From Exophiala sp. HKRS030 (lineage: Eukaryota > Ascomycota > Eurotiomycetes > Chaetothyriales > Herpotrichiellaceae), in NCBI GenBank assembly GCA_023897205.1, contig JAHWDD010000003.1:2421665-2485664 (forward strand): a stretch of DNA of 64,000 bases, in the 5' to 3' direction. Positions 45,318 through 57,417 of this stretch are shown in pieces. How positions within the stretch are numbered: position 1 is the first letter of the stretch; each line of letters opens with the position of its first letter. The notes beneath the pieces are model-generated. The model was not told the DNA's origin and searched no databases. It worked only from the letters and a program-made list of their open reading frames with translations. Made by a program: the position numbers and the translations under genes.

Positions 45318-48194
45318 TCAAAGCATGGTCTTCCCACCTAGGAGTTCTACAGCAGCATTGCTAATGCACGCTTTATTAGTCTCTTTGACCATTGACCGGA
45401 AGATAACTCTTCCCTTGTCCTTCCACATTTCGGTCCTTATTGTTTGCCCAGGTAACACTGTTCCACTGAATCTCACCTTGATGTTTTTGAACATGCCGTA
45501 CTCTTGGAAAATATGCTTGCCACTGATACCAAAGGTAGCCAGGCCGTGAAGGATAGGCACTTCAAACCCACCTGCTGAGGAAAAACTTGGATCGATATGT
45601 AGTGGATTGCGGTCTCCCATTAACCTGTAAAGCGCTGCTATATCCTCCGAAGTTTTCTCCTCCACCACCTTGTCCGGCAGACGTGCAGGAGGATTGTTCG
45701 GTGCCGTTGCTGCGCCCCTATCTGATGGCTTGCTCTCTCCTCCAAAGCCTCCAGAGCCTCGAATGAAGGCCACATTCTCATTATAAAAGACTGGCTTGCC
45801 GGATGCATCATAACTCATTGAGCCTCGCTTGACCAATGCGGCATTCCCTTTATCCAAGACCTCGATTAACTTGGTTTCCGTCCTCAGGACTCCGGAAGTT
45901 GGTATCGGGAACTGTTTGATTTCAAGATACTGTTCTCCATGAAGAAGCATGCGTTGATCATATTTAGGTACGATGTCTTTCAGCTTGAAGGGAACCTCTG
46001 CAAAGTACGTGGGCACTATACCAAAGGTTGGGAGTACTTGAAAGTCTTTGGCGTTCTCATACACCAGGTGCAAATCAGTACGCCGAGCGCCGAGCGATAG
46101 GTTGTACAGAATAGCATCGCGGTTGCTATAGCTATATGTCGAGGATAATGGTTCAAGGGCTATGGCAGCTTCGATCTTCGAAATATACCTTCGGTTTCCT
46201 CGGTCTTCCTGGGAAAGCGTTCCATTCTACAAATAGCGTCAGTCATTTCAATTTCGATTAGCAAAGAACAACGTACCAGCCTTGGATTCTTCAACGCATT
46301 TCCCATAGTGTACCTACTGCCCTCTTGCGGAGTGTCCGGGTTGTCTGCTCTACCATTGTCAAAGTTGCATATTTCAGCAAATACCTGTGAGCAATCAGCC
46401 ACGTCTAAACGAGTCTTCGCCCGCATGAAACCTACCTTCGCTACTTGCTCTACTGTCGGTACGCCGTCTTCATGCTCAAAGTCGTATCCTCGAGCTCTTT
46501 GCCACCTGGTCGCTGCGAACCACCCGCCTGCGGCTTCGTATAATTGTCCTGATTCTGGAGGCTTGTCGCTACACAAAGCAGCGACAAGGGGAGCAACGTA
46601 TTCTGGCTTCATGGCTTGGACATCATCTTCCGACCACACCGTCCTGGTCATGTTTGTTCCAGCAGAAGGAGCAACAGAATTGACCACAATGTTGTACTTT
46701 GCCCCTTCACGAGCTGTCGTCTTCGTGAAGCCAATTATCCCACATTTCTGCATGAATATCAGCGACGTGATCTTCGAAGTAAATTATGAGGACACCTACA
46801 GCAGCAGCATAATTCGCCTGTCCAAAGTTTCCATAGATGCCACTTGTGCTGGTGATGTTCACAATTCTCCCATAGCGCTGTTTTCGCATCTGAGGCCAGG
46901 CCGCTTTCGTGATTGAATACGTCGAACGTAGGTGGACGCTCAGTACTGTGTACCATTGGTCATCCGACATATTGACGAAGGCTTTGTCTCCCAATACTCC
47001 GGCATTGTTGATAACTACATCAATTCTGCCATATTCGTTGATCACTTTACGCACCACTAAGTCGCCATTCTCGGCCGACATTGAGATTGCGATTGCTTCT
47101 CCACCAGTAGACTTGATGTCATTGGCAACCTTTTCTGCGTTTTTGATATCGTTCACAGCCACTTTCGCGCCCAATCTGGCAAATTGTATGCAGTAGGACT
47201 TGCCCAAACCGTCGGCTCCACCAGTGACAAGAACGACTTTACCTTTAAAGCTAACAGGAGTCGAAGCCTTCACATCTGCGTGGGGCAGGTTCCTGGCGCT
47301 TTGTAGGAGGGTCATCAAATTTGCTGGTTCTTTTGGAAACTCGGAGGAACGCCAATCTACAATCTTCGTGAAATTCTCCAGGATCAAGTCAGGACTGAGA
47401 TTATCCGGTCGAGCAAGATAACCCCGACTCCGCTCCCACCGAATCTTGCTGTAATGACCAGCAGCAGCCTCAAATATACTCCCGCTTTCCTTGCATTCTT
47501 GACTGACAAGAACTCCTACCAGAGGGACAACCCAGTCTGGTTTCATGACGTCCATAAGATCTGAAGTCCACACTGTTTGAGTCAAACGACTCGCAGCACC
47601 TGGGGCGAGCACGTTGCAGGTGATATTATATTTTGCACCTTCTTTTGCCAGAGTTTCACTGAATCCGACCAGGGCCATCTTCGCCGCCGCATAGTTGCTC
47701 TGGCCAAAATTGCCGAACAAGCCTGAAGCAGAAGAAGTGTTGATGATCCTACCATACTTTTGCTTGCGCATAAAGGCCCAGGCTGCACGGGCAGTTTTCA
47801 TGGCTCCGTGCACATGAACATCCATGATCAAGTCCCAGTCTTCGTCTTTCATGTTCAACAAAGAGACGTCGCGCAGGATTCCAGCATTGTTGATCAAGAT
47901 ATCCACTCTTCCAAATGCATCAATTGCAGTCTTCACGATCCTTTCCCCATTTTGTACCGGATCAAAGCTTGGAACTGCAATTCCCCCAGCATCAGTGATT
48001 TCTTTGACCACGGCATCAGCAATCCGAGCATTCCCTTTGCCCAGGGGATCGTTGCCATTGAAAGAACCGCCCAAATCATTGACCACCACCTTCGCGCCAC
48101 GGGAGGCAAGAAACCTCGCGTACTGTCTTCCAAGTCCGTTTCCGGCTCCTGTCACGATCGCCACCTGGTTGTCGTATCGAATTGGGTGCTCCAT
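45318..48194 (-). CDS. foxA: Peroxisomal multifunctional beta-oxidation enzyme (Fox2/MFE-2 type)
   Basis: Minus-strand exons 48194-46800, 46747-46436, 46384-46277 and 46226-45318; 907 aa, no frame break. There are three domains: SDR A (TGAGNGLG at about 15-22, NNAGIL, NYAAAKMALVG), SDR B (TGGADGLGKS, NNAGVL, NYAAAKCGIIGF spanning intron 1), and a C-terminal double hotdog hydratase 2 with GDRNPLHIDPSF and VPILHGLATFGISGK. It hydrates trans-2-enoyl-CoA to the (3R)-hydroxyacyl-CoA and oxidises it to 3-ketoacyl-CoA. The last three residues are TML instead of an AKL/SKL-like PTS1. Either import uses another signal or this is a paralogue beside the housekeeping Fox2. The promoter has CCGAGG, a fatty-acid response word. 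It is the natural end station for acyl-CoAs made by the cluster. Confidence 0.93.
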
Positions 48195-49724
48195 TGTTTT
48201 CTTCGAAATTCAATGATATTACAACAACGAATTGATAGACACATGACGTGAGAGACATGTCTACCGCAAGAGCTGATCAACCGAGGCAAAAGTCGGCCTC
48301 ATCGGGTATACTGGAGAAGGCCTTTCCCCGCAAAATCAAAAATTTCCCCGCAAAGACATCGGGCTGATTTCGAATCGAAATGACAACAGAGGGTAGACCG
48401 TGAGTGACCGTGATTGTACCGAGCTCACACAAGTCCCCTGTCGATACACTTGATTTTAATGCTCCGAGGCAGAAGAATTTCCAGTCCATTGCGGAGCGTT
48501 CCTCAAGTGCATTTCGATGAATCTTGTAAAACCTATGATAGGGGATACGTTGATGAGTTCCGCTTTAGAGTCACATCTTACAAATGGCCTCCCTTTCCCA
48601 ATAGAGACGAATATAATTAGGGAGCTGGTCCAGCAAACGGGATAGGCAAAACAATAAACCAGGTGAGAGTCTACCCCAGCGTGCCCCTCGTCAAGGTATC
48701 GGGTATTGGAGTGCAGTCACGTGATTGAGCGCCAAGACGCTCTCCGGCAGGCCACTTCGACGGAAGTAATATCCGGAGTAGGCTACTCTCACTTAGATTC
48801 TATAGACAGATAGGTGATAATTAAGTCTCGTTCTCCTACACCGGGTGAGGCTTAGCTCGATTGATGTCCGATGGACCGTTCGACGGTTGGTGCTCCTTGG
48901 ACAACGCAAGCCATTGCTTGTAACAACTTCTTTCCAATCTAGTCAAAGTTCAAGCTGACATTTGATAGTGCAAAGTTTGTTGTTTAACATTTGAAATGGT
49001 CAAGTAAAGAGTCATTACCGGTTTTGGATCAAAAGGTCCATAGACCTGTTCGCGAACAAACATATGGACAATATGTCGGTTGAGACATCGTTGCACATGG
49101 GTACTTTGGTACAGAGTAGGACTGACTGTTCGATTTATCGACGTCCTTGTTGAAGCTTGGGATCACCGCAGACACTCGAGCGGGCAAGAACGCGAAGATT
49201 GCCCATCACTCCGATATTTGCAGGGTATCCGGTTTGTTCACCCGTCCACCAACGGAAACGAGATATTCACTCATAGCTGTAATTAATGAGCCATTGCGCT
49301 ATGTGGAACGCTGCTGTCGACAGCCCCGCAACCTATCCTCATGCTGTCACACGTCCTTGAAACCACCAAACGTCCATTGCAACACGTGCGGAGAAGTCTA
49401 GCCTTCAATGCAGATCAGCACCTCGTCACCGGCAACAAGTATCCTTTACCCCCGCAGATCGGCTGTGGTCTTGACTGCGACAACCTCCCGTTCTGGAATA
49501 ATGGCGCTTTGTCCTACTTATCTTCCCTCGGTATATGATCATACGCTCATGCCTGGCGCATGTTGACTCCAAATCCACGGCGAAGCTTAGCCCAGAGATT
49601 TGATGACGAAGGACAATGTCCCAGGCATATAACAAGCTCGTGCCCAGCATGCTTGAGATTCTTCCCAAGAGACTCGGCAAACCACTGACCTACGGATCCC
49701 GGTCAACTCATTCATTCTTTCACC
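48195..49724. other. Divergent promoter region, Fox2 and MFS transporter 2
   Basis: About 1.5 kb, no gene seen. CGG/CCG half-sites lie at 48281-48305; a CGG-N3-CCG pair lies near 49695, about 25 bp before the MFS 2 ATG. Confidence 0.5.
48281..48286. promoter_or_regulatory. CCGAGG (FarA/FarB-type fatty-acid element), Fox2 promoter
   Basis: CCGAGG is the complement of CCTCGG, the core recognised by fatty-acid regulators FarA/FarB of Aspergillus. It lies 87 bp before the Fox2 ATG and is followed by GTCGGCC and ATCGG. Position and gene function agree, but the word is short. Confidence 0.4.
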
Positions 49725-51508
49725 ATGGTTGACCAGGAGAAACCCCAAGAAATCCAAACCGAGGCCAATAGGCCGCCGGAGACCATCGAGGAGTTGAAGA
49801 AGACGATTACTGTGGATACTTTACACAATGACGAAGCTCTTCGTGTCTTGGCAAATTATCAAGGCGAGGAGCATTGGACGGAGGAAGAAGAGAAGAAACT
49901 TGTTCGCAAGATCGATCGTAGGCTGCTTTCCATACTTTGTTTGACGTACGGATTGCAATACTACGACAAGGGTAAGCAACGCAGGTCATCGAGCAATATA
50001 TCTGCTAACGCTTTATGCTAGCAATGCTGGCACAAGCGGTAAGTCGCAAATCTTCTAGTACAGAACTTTTCTTGACGTGTGTAGGCACTCTTTGGCTTAA
50101 GGACGGATCTTGAACTCAATATCGGCATACGGTATTCAATGTCGTCGTCAATTTTCTATCTAGGTTTCATTGTCGGGGCGTATCCTGCTATTGTCCTTGC
50201 ACAAAGATATCCCATTGAGCGTGTTATTTTTGGAATAGTTCTACTCTGGGGCATTTGTCTTACCTGCACCGCAGCGTGTCATAACTATCAAAGTCTGTAT
50301 GCTCAAAGGTTCTTTCTCGGTGCCCTTGAATCGGGCGTGTCACCAGCTTGGATGCTGGTGGTTGGAGGGTAAATTCCATCTCACATTGACAACCTACAAC
50401 AGGGCTAATGGCGACAGGTGGTACAAAAAGCAAGAGCAAGCCCTTCGTATGGGGTAAGTTTCCTCTTCTGCGCTGTATCACAATTAGTGAGCTGACAGAT
50501 TTCGTAGCGCATGGTACAGTAGTACTGGTTACGTCTCTATGGTCTCTCCTCTCATCAACTACGGCCTCGGACATATCAGTGGATCTCTCTCGCCATGGCG
50601 ATATATGTACCTTGTCGCTGGATGCATCACAATTCTTTGGTCTGTTATCATCCTTTTCCTGATGCCACCAGATCCAATTCGTGCCAAGAGATTCACCGAT
50701 AGAGAGCGATACATTGCAGTTGCACGTATGCGAATGAACAACTCAGGCGTCCGAAACACCCACTTCAAAAAGGAGCAGGTGTGGGAACTGCTACTGGACC
50801 TTAAATTCTGGCTGGTATTCGTCATGGCCTTTTGTATGCTCGTTGCAAACGGCCCAGTGTCAACCTTTATCCCGATCATTATCAATCAACTAGGCTTCAG
50901 TGGTCTCAACTCTCTCCTTCTTATCATGCCCGCCGGATTCGTGATTGGGACCATTGAACTGGGCGCACCATATATCGCTTACAAATTTCCGGGGTGGAGA
51001 GCTTACCTGGTGACAATCACGGTCTGCGGCACCATTGTGGGGTCGTTCCTATTGTGGCTCCTTCCACAGAGCCAAACAGGCGCAAGGCTTTTCGGGGTGT
51101 ACATATTGGCTTCGTATGGAGGTGGATACGCTATTCTAATGAGTATGCAAATCGTTAACACGGCTGGCTATACCAAGAGATCTGTTGGGTCTTCTGGGAT
51201 GTTTGTTGGTTACTGTCTTGGTGAGCAACATCAGAGCCTCTCGAGTAGTGTCTCGACTAATCAAGTTGTCAGGTAACTTTTTAGGACCTCTTGTTTTCAA
51301 AACCAAGGAGGCACCCAAGTATAACACAGGATGGATCACAACTGTTGTTACTTCGATCGTCACCGCAGTTGTTGCCTTGATCTATAGAGCAGTCTGTGTC
51401 TATGAGAACAAAAGGCGCGACAAGACAGGGGTACTCGAGGCATACGAGCACGCCTATGAGGATGATCTGACAGACAAGAAGAACCCTCAATTCAGATACA
51501 CTCTCTAA
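49725..51508 (+). CDS. MFS transporter 2 (Dal5/allantoate permease family)
   Basis: Exons 49725-49971, 50022-50038 (17 nt), 50085-50368, 50418-50453 (36 nt), 50508-51220 and 51273-51508; 510 aa with no break. A long charged N-terminal tail precedes LVRKIDRRLLSILCLTYGLQYYDKAMLAQAALFGLRTDL-type helix 1. GIRYSMSSSIFYLGFIVGAYPA, RFFLGALESGVSPAWMLVVGGWYKKQEQ and a central loop with RAKRFTDRERYIAVARM follow, then GYTKRSVGSSGMFVGYCLGN in the second half. These match fungal allantoate/ureidosuccinate-type permeases for organic anions in the plasma membrane. It is divergent from Fox2. Unlike MFS 1 its promoter has no perfect CGGYRCCG, so membership in the cluster is open. Confidence 0.9.
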
Positions 51509-51857
51509 CCATTTGAGGGTTGTGGATTTGTGACAGACCTGGACGCAGAGAATATTCGTTCCTTTCAATCATATAGATATCAGGTTAGAACATTGCCATC
51601 TGAAATCTTTGCTAGGCCTTATATTTCTTAAGTATCCTGGGCCGTCTGTAACTATCAACGCCGCTGTACTACAGGCGTAGATATGTAGTATAATACGTAT
51701 TTGGAGGACGCATAAACCACAAACTCCGCCGCTGAGCTTGATCTTTTTCAATCCAGGACTCCTTTATGTAACGTGAGGGGATAGATGCTGGGATGGCCCA
51801 AAGGAATTAGTCAGTCGCATGATATCCGACTATCATATCTATGTAATCTAACAAAAA
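51509..51857. other. Intergenic
   Basis: Between MFS 2 and the dehydrogenase relic; nothing recognised. Confidence 0.4.
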
Positions 51858-51889
51858 ATGCTTTCGATAGCCACAAAGAACTCGGTTCA

Positions 51890-52800
51890 TACTGTACCAG
51901 AGTGTACATACGTAAATATTAGGCTGGGAAACATGAAATATGGCATGGCTCTCAATATGAGGGCAAAGATGCCCGAGTCTTCAATCCTTGTAGATTTCGA
52001 CATCAACACCGAGGAAAGAGACAAGTCCATTTCTGGAGAGGGGTGTGCAAACGGGCAGAGCGGCAACGTCGAGAGAAGTTGCGATGCGATTTGTAAGGTT
52101 AGCAAAGCAATACTATTTGCAGACGACGTTTGACAATTTCCCTACTCAGAATATCATCATCACAAGTATTCCGAACGGGGCAGCAGTGGACAAGGTATTT
52201 AATGACGCAAACGACGGGCTCCTATCAGCAAAAAGATCTGTGACGTCCCCCAAGCTGCTTCTTGAGACATCTACAATCGAGGTTGGAACCTCGAACCAGG
52301 CGGCCCAGGATGTCAAAGCTTCGGCACTGGGAAACATAACCGACTGTTTCGCATCTGGAGGGATTCCAGCGGTAGGAAACAAGAAAGCATCGATCCGATC
52401 TCACGGGGACTAGGAATAACACCGGGGTCCGTTACGGGCTTGATCCTAGCCTTCTAGCAAGCATGTTCCTTGGAATTTGCGTTTTGGAGATTCAGGTGCG
52501 GTACTAACCGACTGCATAGATGCCATCAATGCGAGCGATGGATTGTGCTAGGATTCCCTGAATATGAATCCTATCAAGGGTGTTCAAGCTGGTTCATCGG
52601 TGCGGCGCGCCGTTGAAGGTGGGTTCAAAACAGAGTTTGCGAAAGAGATAGCAGTTGGCCTTCTGGTTGAGGTAGGAGCAAGGCACGTCATCGCCAAATT
52701 GTTACAACACGTTTTAAGATAGAGCTGTGCAACATTCAAAGTGCAAGGACAAAGAGTGCCGCAGTATCTATAAATTGATTGCTGTGAACAATGCAGATGA
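51890..52800 (+). pseudogene. 3-hydroxyisobutyrate dehydrogenase-like relic
   Basis: Pieces of a beta-hydroxyacid dehydrogenase follow one another in the right order but in different frames with stops. They are IRLGNMKYGMALNMRAKMPES (cofactor-binding start, with LGNM in place of GxGxMG), TGRAATSREVA, IIITSIPNGAAVDKVF, LLLETSTIEVGTSNQ (the DxSTxxP-type block) and DCFASGGIPA (DAPVSGG block, degraded). RYGLDPSLLASM, GGFKTEFAKEIAVGLLVEVGAR and CKDKECRSIYKL come near the C-terminus. The catalytic Lys region is damaged. A possible intron lies at about 52093-52148. In fungi such enzymes act in valine breakdown or on similar hydroxy acids. Several separate lesions, unlike the single-base breaks in neighbouring genes, show true decay. 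Confidence 0.7.
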
Positions 52801-53206
52801 TCTGGGGATTACCATGATTTCGTAAGCCTCTCAAACTCGACGAGTCCACGAGAGAAGAAGATACGAAGAGCGAGCGTCGCAGGGTAACCCGGCTATGGAA
52901 ATTCTGGGACCAGAGTTACGGATCACCTTTCGAGTGTCAATTTCAAGAGATCGGTGCGAGTGAAGGGCCAGCTATTCTTGATGTCTGGCAGTCACCAGGT
53001 CTTCCAAATACATGATAACTTGCATTCTGATAAATAGAATTTATTCAAGGCCATTCTCTTCAAGGGCCCCACCGTGTCTACCAGATTATGCGCTCGCCTT
53101 CCCCACGCGTATCCCTCTCCAGTCCTTATTTTCCAACGTGTTGAGCCTTTTTGATGGAATTATGTATAGCCTTGCTATCTCCCTCTAATTCTGGCAGTTT
53201 CATCAC
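52801..53206. other. Intergenic
   Basis: Between the relic and the symporter 3' end; no gene seen. Confidence 0.4.
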
Positions 53207-54797
53207 TCAGACTCTCTTCGAGTTGTCAATATCAACTTGTTCGTCTCTGAAGTCACCCTGATCGTGGGTGTAGACTGCGGGATCATCCTTATCAACAATA
53301 CCAGTGACCTTTTCAAGAATCTTGGCCGCAAAAAGGTCACCGCTTACGTTGGTAGCAGTTCGGAATCGGTCGATGAACCAATCGATTGCAACTACTACCG
53401 CGTACATACCTGTGATAGGGACATCCACAGCGTTTGCAATCATCACAGTCAAAACAAGAGACGAACTTGGAATTGGTGTGGCAGCAATTGATGACAACGT
53501 CGAGAGCAGTGCGATAATGGTGTATTCGCCCGCATTTAACCTTATTCCTTGAGTGGTCGCGAGGAAGGTGACTACCATAGGGAAGTATATGGCAGTTCTG
53601 TTGCGGTCAGCAACGATACAAAGGCTTCCAGGAAAGACAAGACTTACCCATCCATATTGATCAAGCAACCCAAAGGAACGGCAAATTTGTTGATAGTCTC
53701 CGGAACCCCTCTTTCGCGAACACATCTGATCGTTACGGGAAGTGTTGCCGCCGAAGAAGCAGTGCCCCATGCTGTAACCCACGCAGGAGAAGACTTCAAC
53801 CAATAGGTATATGCGTTCATCTTGGTGAAGACCCAAAAGATGATGGGAAGGAGGATGAACAGGTGAATCACCATGCCGCAGATTGATCCACCGATGAGAA
53901 CTCCCAGATTCTGTCCGATATCTGCGATATTCAAAGTGAGTATGTTCGACAAGATCAGGAAGAATACACCGATAGGCGCCACATTGATCAAGAACGTTAT
54001 GATGACGGTGATAATTCTCTCGACCTCCCTGGTCGCCCTCAGAAGAGATGAGTCCGGGCCACGAATGAGGCAGCCTAGAACAATGGCAGATACCAAAACA
54101 GCGAGGAGGCTGTCCTGGGCAAGAGCTGCAACGACATTATTGGGGATGAAAGATCGGAAGACTTGCACGACGATGTCATGAACGGCGTTGCTGGACCTTT
54201 CGTCGATGGTGTCTTGGTCATCTGGATCCACTCCAAGGCTATCTGCGCCAACTTCTACCATCAGCCTTCGCCAGACCAAATCAACCATGATCAAACTGTG
54301 GACAATAGCAATTATGGTCGTAATGACATAGTATCCGACGGTCCATCGAGCAAGTTTCGCGCCTTCTTTTGCCATCTGCTTCAAGTTCTGGACGGCTAGG
54401 ATCATGGCAGTGACAATGAGAGGGAGTACTGCCAAACGTCAGAAAAAAGTATCTTTCATTTTTTGCGACCAAGTATGCTCTTACCTGTTGCCCTAAGTGC
54501 CCGAAGCCATAGATCTCCTGGAATCCCAAGCAGAACCGGTGCCGCCTCTGGGATGTCGTCCACAGTGGCAGTTACTGCCAAACCTATTGCAAGGGCTACT
54601 ACTGCAGCGGCAACAATCTGTAGAGCAGATCCGGGAGTCTTGAAAGTTCTCCATGTCGATTGAAGAAATGACTCTTTACGCTGCTCTGTGGTATGCTGAA
54701 GTGTTTCGCCAGACCTCGTCGGGCTTTCTGTAGACCTCGAAGCGCTGAGCTCTCGTTGCTGTTCCACTTCTGGTGGTGTATCAATGCCTTCCTTCAT
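53207..54797 (-). CDS. Dicarboxylate/amino acid:cation symporter (DAACS, SLC1-like)
   Basis: Minus-strand exons 54797-54485, 54428-53648 and 53597-53207; 494 aa, no break. After a polar tail comes the first helix (ALQIVAAAVVALAIGLAV). Family marks are VLPLIVTAMILAVQNL in helix 3, WGTASSAATLPVTIRCV (the serine-rich re-entrant loop 1), NMDGTAIYFP (the substrate/Na+ site helix 7, split by intron 2) and SSIAATPIPSSSLVL (re-entrant loop 2). AIDWFIDRFRTATNVSGD in helix 8 carries the Asp and Arg that select acidic substrates. It should import C4 dicarboxylates or glutamate/aspartate with cations at the plasma membrane. Members are sporadic in fungi. It may supply or remove small acids linked to the pathway, but nothing in its promoter ties it to the cluster. 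Confidence 0.92.
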
Positions 54798-57417
54798 TGT
54801 GGCAGTCCTCCAAGTAGTCTGTTCAATTGTGTATAGGAGTTTCGAACAAGCACAAGTAGAAGTAGATTAGGAGTTGCACTCTTCCCACCCCCCTCCACCC
54901 GTCTAATGATGCCCTCTTATACCAATGTCACATTGCGACAAGATCGTCACTCTCCAGGATTTATGCCAAGATTCAGATATCATGAATGTTCCTCACCAAT
55001 GAAGTTGCACACACTTCTAGAACGCCGAGATATGTCGAGTTTCGATGCCAAGTATACCCAGCCTTGGGGCGGCGGGGGAAAGTGCAAGAAATTGTCCACA
55101 AACCTGCATGATCCCGCCAAGATCTCCACTCCGCCAAACCTTCCAAGCCATCACCTTTCTTGACAATGACGAAGTCCCAGCGTTGTCAAGACATGAAGAT
55201 CGCTGGGCAGTGACACTGTCTCCCGCTACTATGTCTTGACCATAAGTTCGAGTAAAATCGTTTGCTTGGTATGCTCGCCTGTTGGGCATGTCACACGACA
55301 CAAAGACAAGCTGTGCCCTCATTGGTGGCTTCCGGCTTATCAGTAGCTCTCGATGGAAGTCTTGTCACCTTCTTCTAGCTGGTTGCGTGTCGACTCTCTG
55401 CCGTCCATGTTGCTGCTTATCACCCCCGAGCTTGAGGCCTCCAGAGAGTATCTAGAATGTGCCCTTGCTAATAGGAACGTGGGTCTGGTATCCTGTTGGC
55501 ATGGGATAACTTTTCTCGGCAAAGCTCTGATGCAACATCAGTTATCATAATATGATCGCCGAGGTCTTGCGTGGGAATGCTCCGCTCATAACTCATCACC
55601 GCGACATCTCCCACCAAAGTCAGCATTTGATGCATTCCTCGGCCTAAGGTAGCGTGGCTAGGTGGATTTGAAACCCACTTCCCAAGCCTTTGCGGGCCTG
55701 CGGAATGCAACCTTGAGTTACGGCAAGAAACATAGCTCACACATGGAGGACAAAGATCAGTCTCAGTTCGCCTTGGTGAATCATGTCGTTGGCCAATTGC
55801 GGCTTTGGCAACGATAAGTAACATGCCCGTGACCATTCGAAGCTTGCTGCCGATGAGCATTCACCAAGTCATCCTGCCAAGGTCCTATTATCTGGCATTA
55901 TAGCCACTGGAGTCAACTACGCATGGCAAAATATGGGCCAATAGTTTCAACCACCCCTAAGCATCGTATCAAGCATACCGCAGCCACATGTTTTTGAACT
56001 CTACCCAAGCATGCCGAGCCTCGGACTTACATTGTATAGGTAGAGGAAGGTATGGCATCGCCCGCCCGTCACCGCGTCAAAACAGATATGAAAACTCCGA
56101 TCCAGGTTGCATCGGAAATCCTCCAGGCACTGATAAGAGTGGATTCAATGCTCGATTGTGGTTAGCACTTTGAGCATGGTTGGCTAATTCGAGGCAGGAA
56201 AGAACCCCCTTGGACGACGTTGTTGATGGCGATTACTCTCTCCTCCGTATGTGGTGGCGAATTATTCCACATTCGTTGCCCTTGCCTCTCATCCAGAGAA
56301 GTACACAACCAACGACAGATTTTCCTATTGACATAGATCCCTTTGGCAATATGGTTCGATGGGATTTCTCACTGAGGCTCCTCATTGTCGATGAAAAGAA
56401 AATTTTGGTGTTGAATTGGTAAAATAATATACTGGAATGTCTGCCACCTGGCCTCGCTGAATGAATACATGCATGTCGAGTCTAGTTTTTGCTCCTACTC
56501 CTTACTTTGAAGTCCGTCGGCCTATTCGATTGCGTGACTGCGGCGCGAGTTGACGGGCAGTATCATCCTTCATGAAATAACATATTCTCTCCAGCCAGAG
56601 CCACCACTAGAATTGACCGAAGGGTTCGAATGGTAGTCAACGATAGCACCCTCCAGAAATGGCGATTCACGCCAACACAAGCTGCAGCTGGTTGTTCTTA
56701 GTCGTCTGACCAGCAGGCTTCTAGAATCTGAATGCTAGTTAAGTACTTGTGCATGTTTGAAATTGCAGCCACGCTCGCATTTGCACCGACACGCCCTACT
56801 AAAGGTTGCGCACACATAGCACGTCCCAGTTGACATTCGGCTCCAAAAGTGGTGGAGTGGTATCGACCGAGTTGCTGCAGTCATTCATCCATGAACTGGC
56901 GTGTATAGGTCCTCAGGCTAATGTGGGCGTGGTTGAACCAATTTTGTGTTAGGACCCAGGTGGGCCCACCCTCAACAACCAGAATCGCTGGAATTACAGT
57001 TGACTCTCATAGTGAGAACTATGGTCGACCTATCAGAAGCCGATCCTTTCACAGCCTTGTTTCTGGACGCGGTGTTGGTAGGAATTCCCACTTCAACTCA
57101 TTTCTCTATGATCTACGGCAAAGGCAAACCGAGAGCCTCATGGCGGTTGGTGTGGTGAGGTCCTCAAATTTCTGTCCTCGCGACTCTGCAGACTTTAGAG
57201 GTATAAAGCCGCGTCACATCTCGTTGAGACTTGAGTTGTATCCTTCGCTTTTCCCCTTCATCAGTCATACTTCCGAAGTTCGAAAAGGCTCATGACAAGC
57301 ACAGCATACTCAACTCTCCCAGGAGGCTCTTCAAGACTACCATTACCACCTCGACTACCACCACCCACTATGTATACTCAACGCTATGCTCACAGCTGCT
57401 CCCGCCCTGCGAGTACT
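54798..57417. other. Gene-free region, 2.6 kb
   Basis: Separates the symporter from the secreted Cys-rich gene. Only short frames without family similarity; no RNA gene recognised. Confidence 0.45.

Noticed and set aside
46160..46226. Frame reading RFPRKTEETEGIFRRS at the start of Fox2 exon 4
   Set aside because: Shadow frame; the other frame joins exon 3 in phase and runs straight into the hydratase domain.
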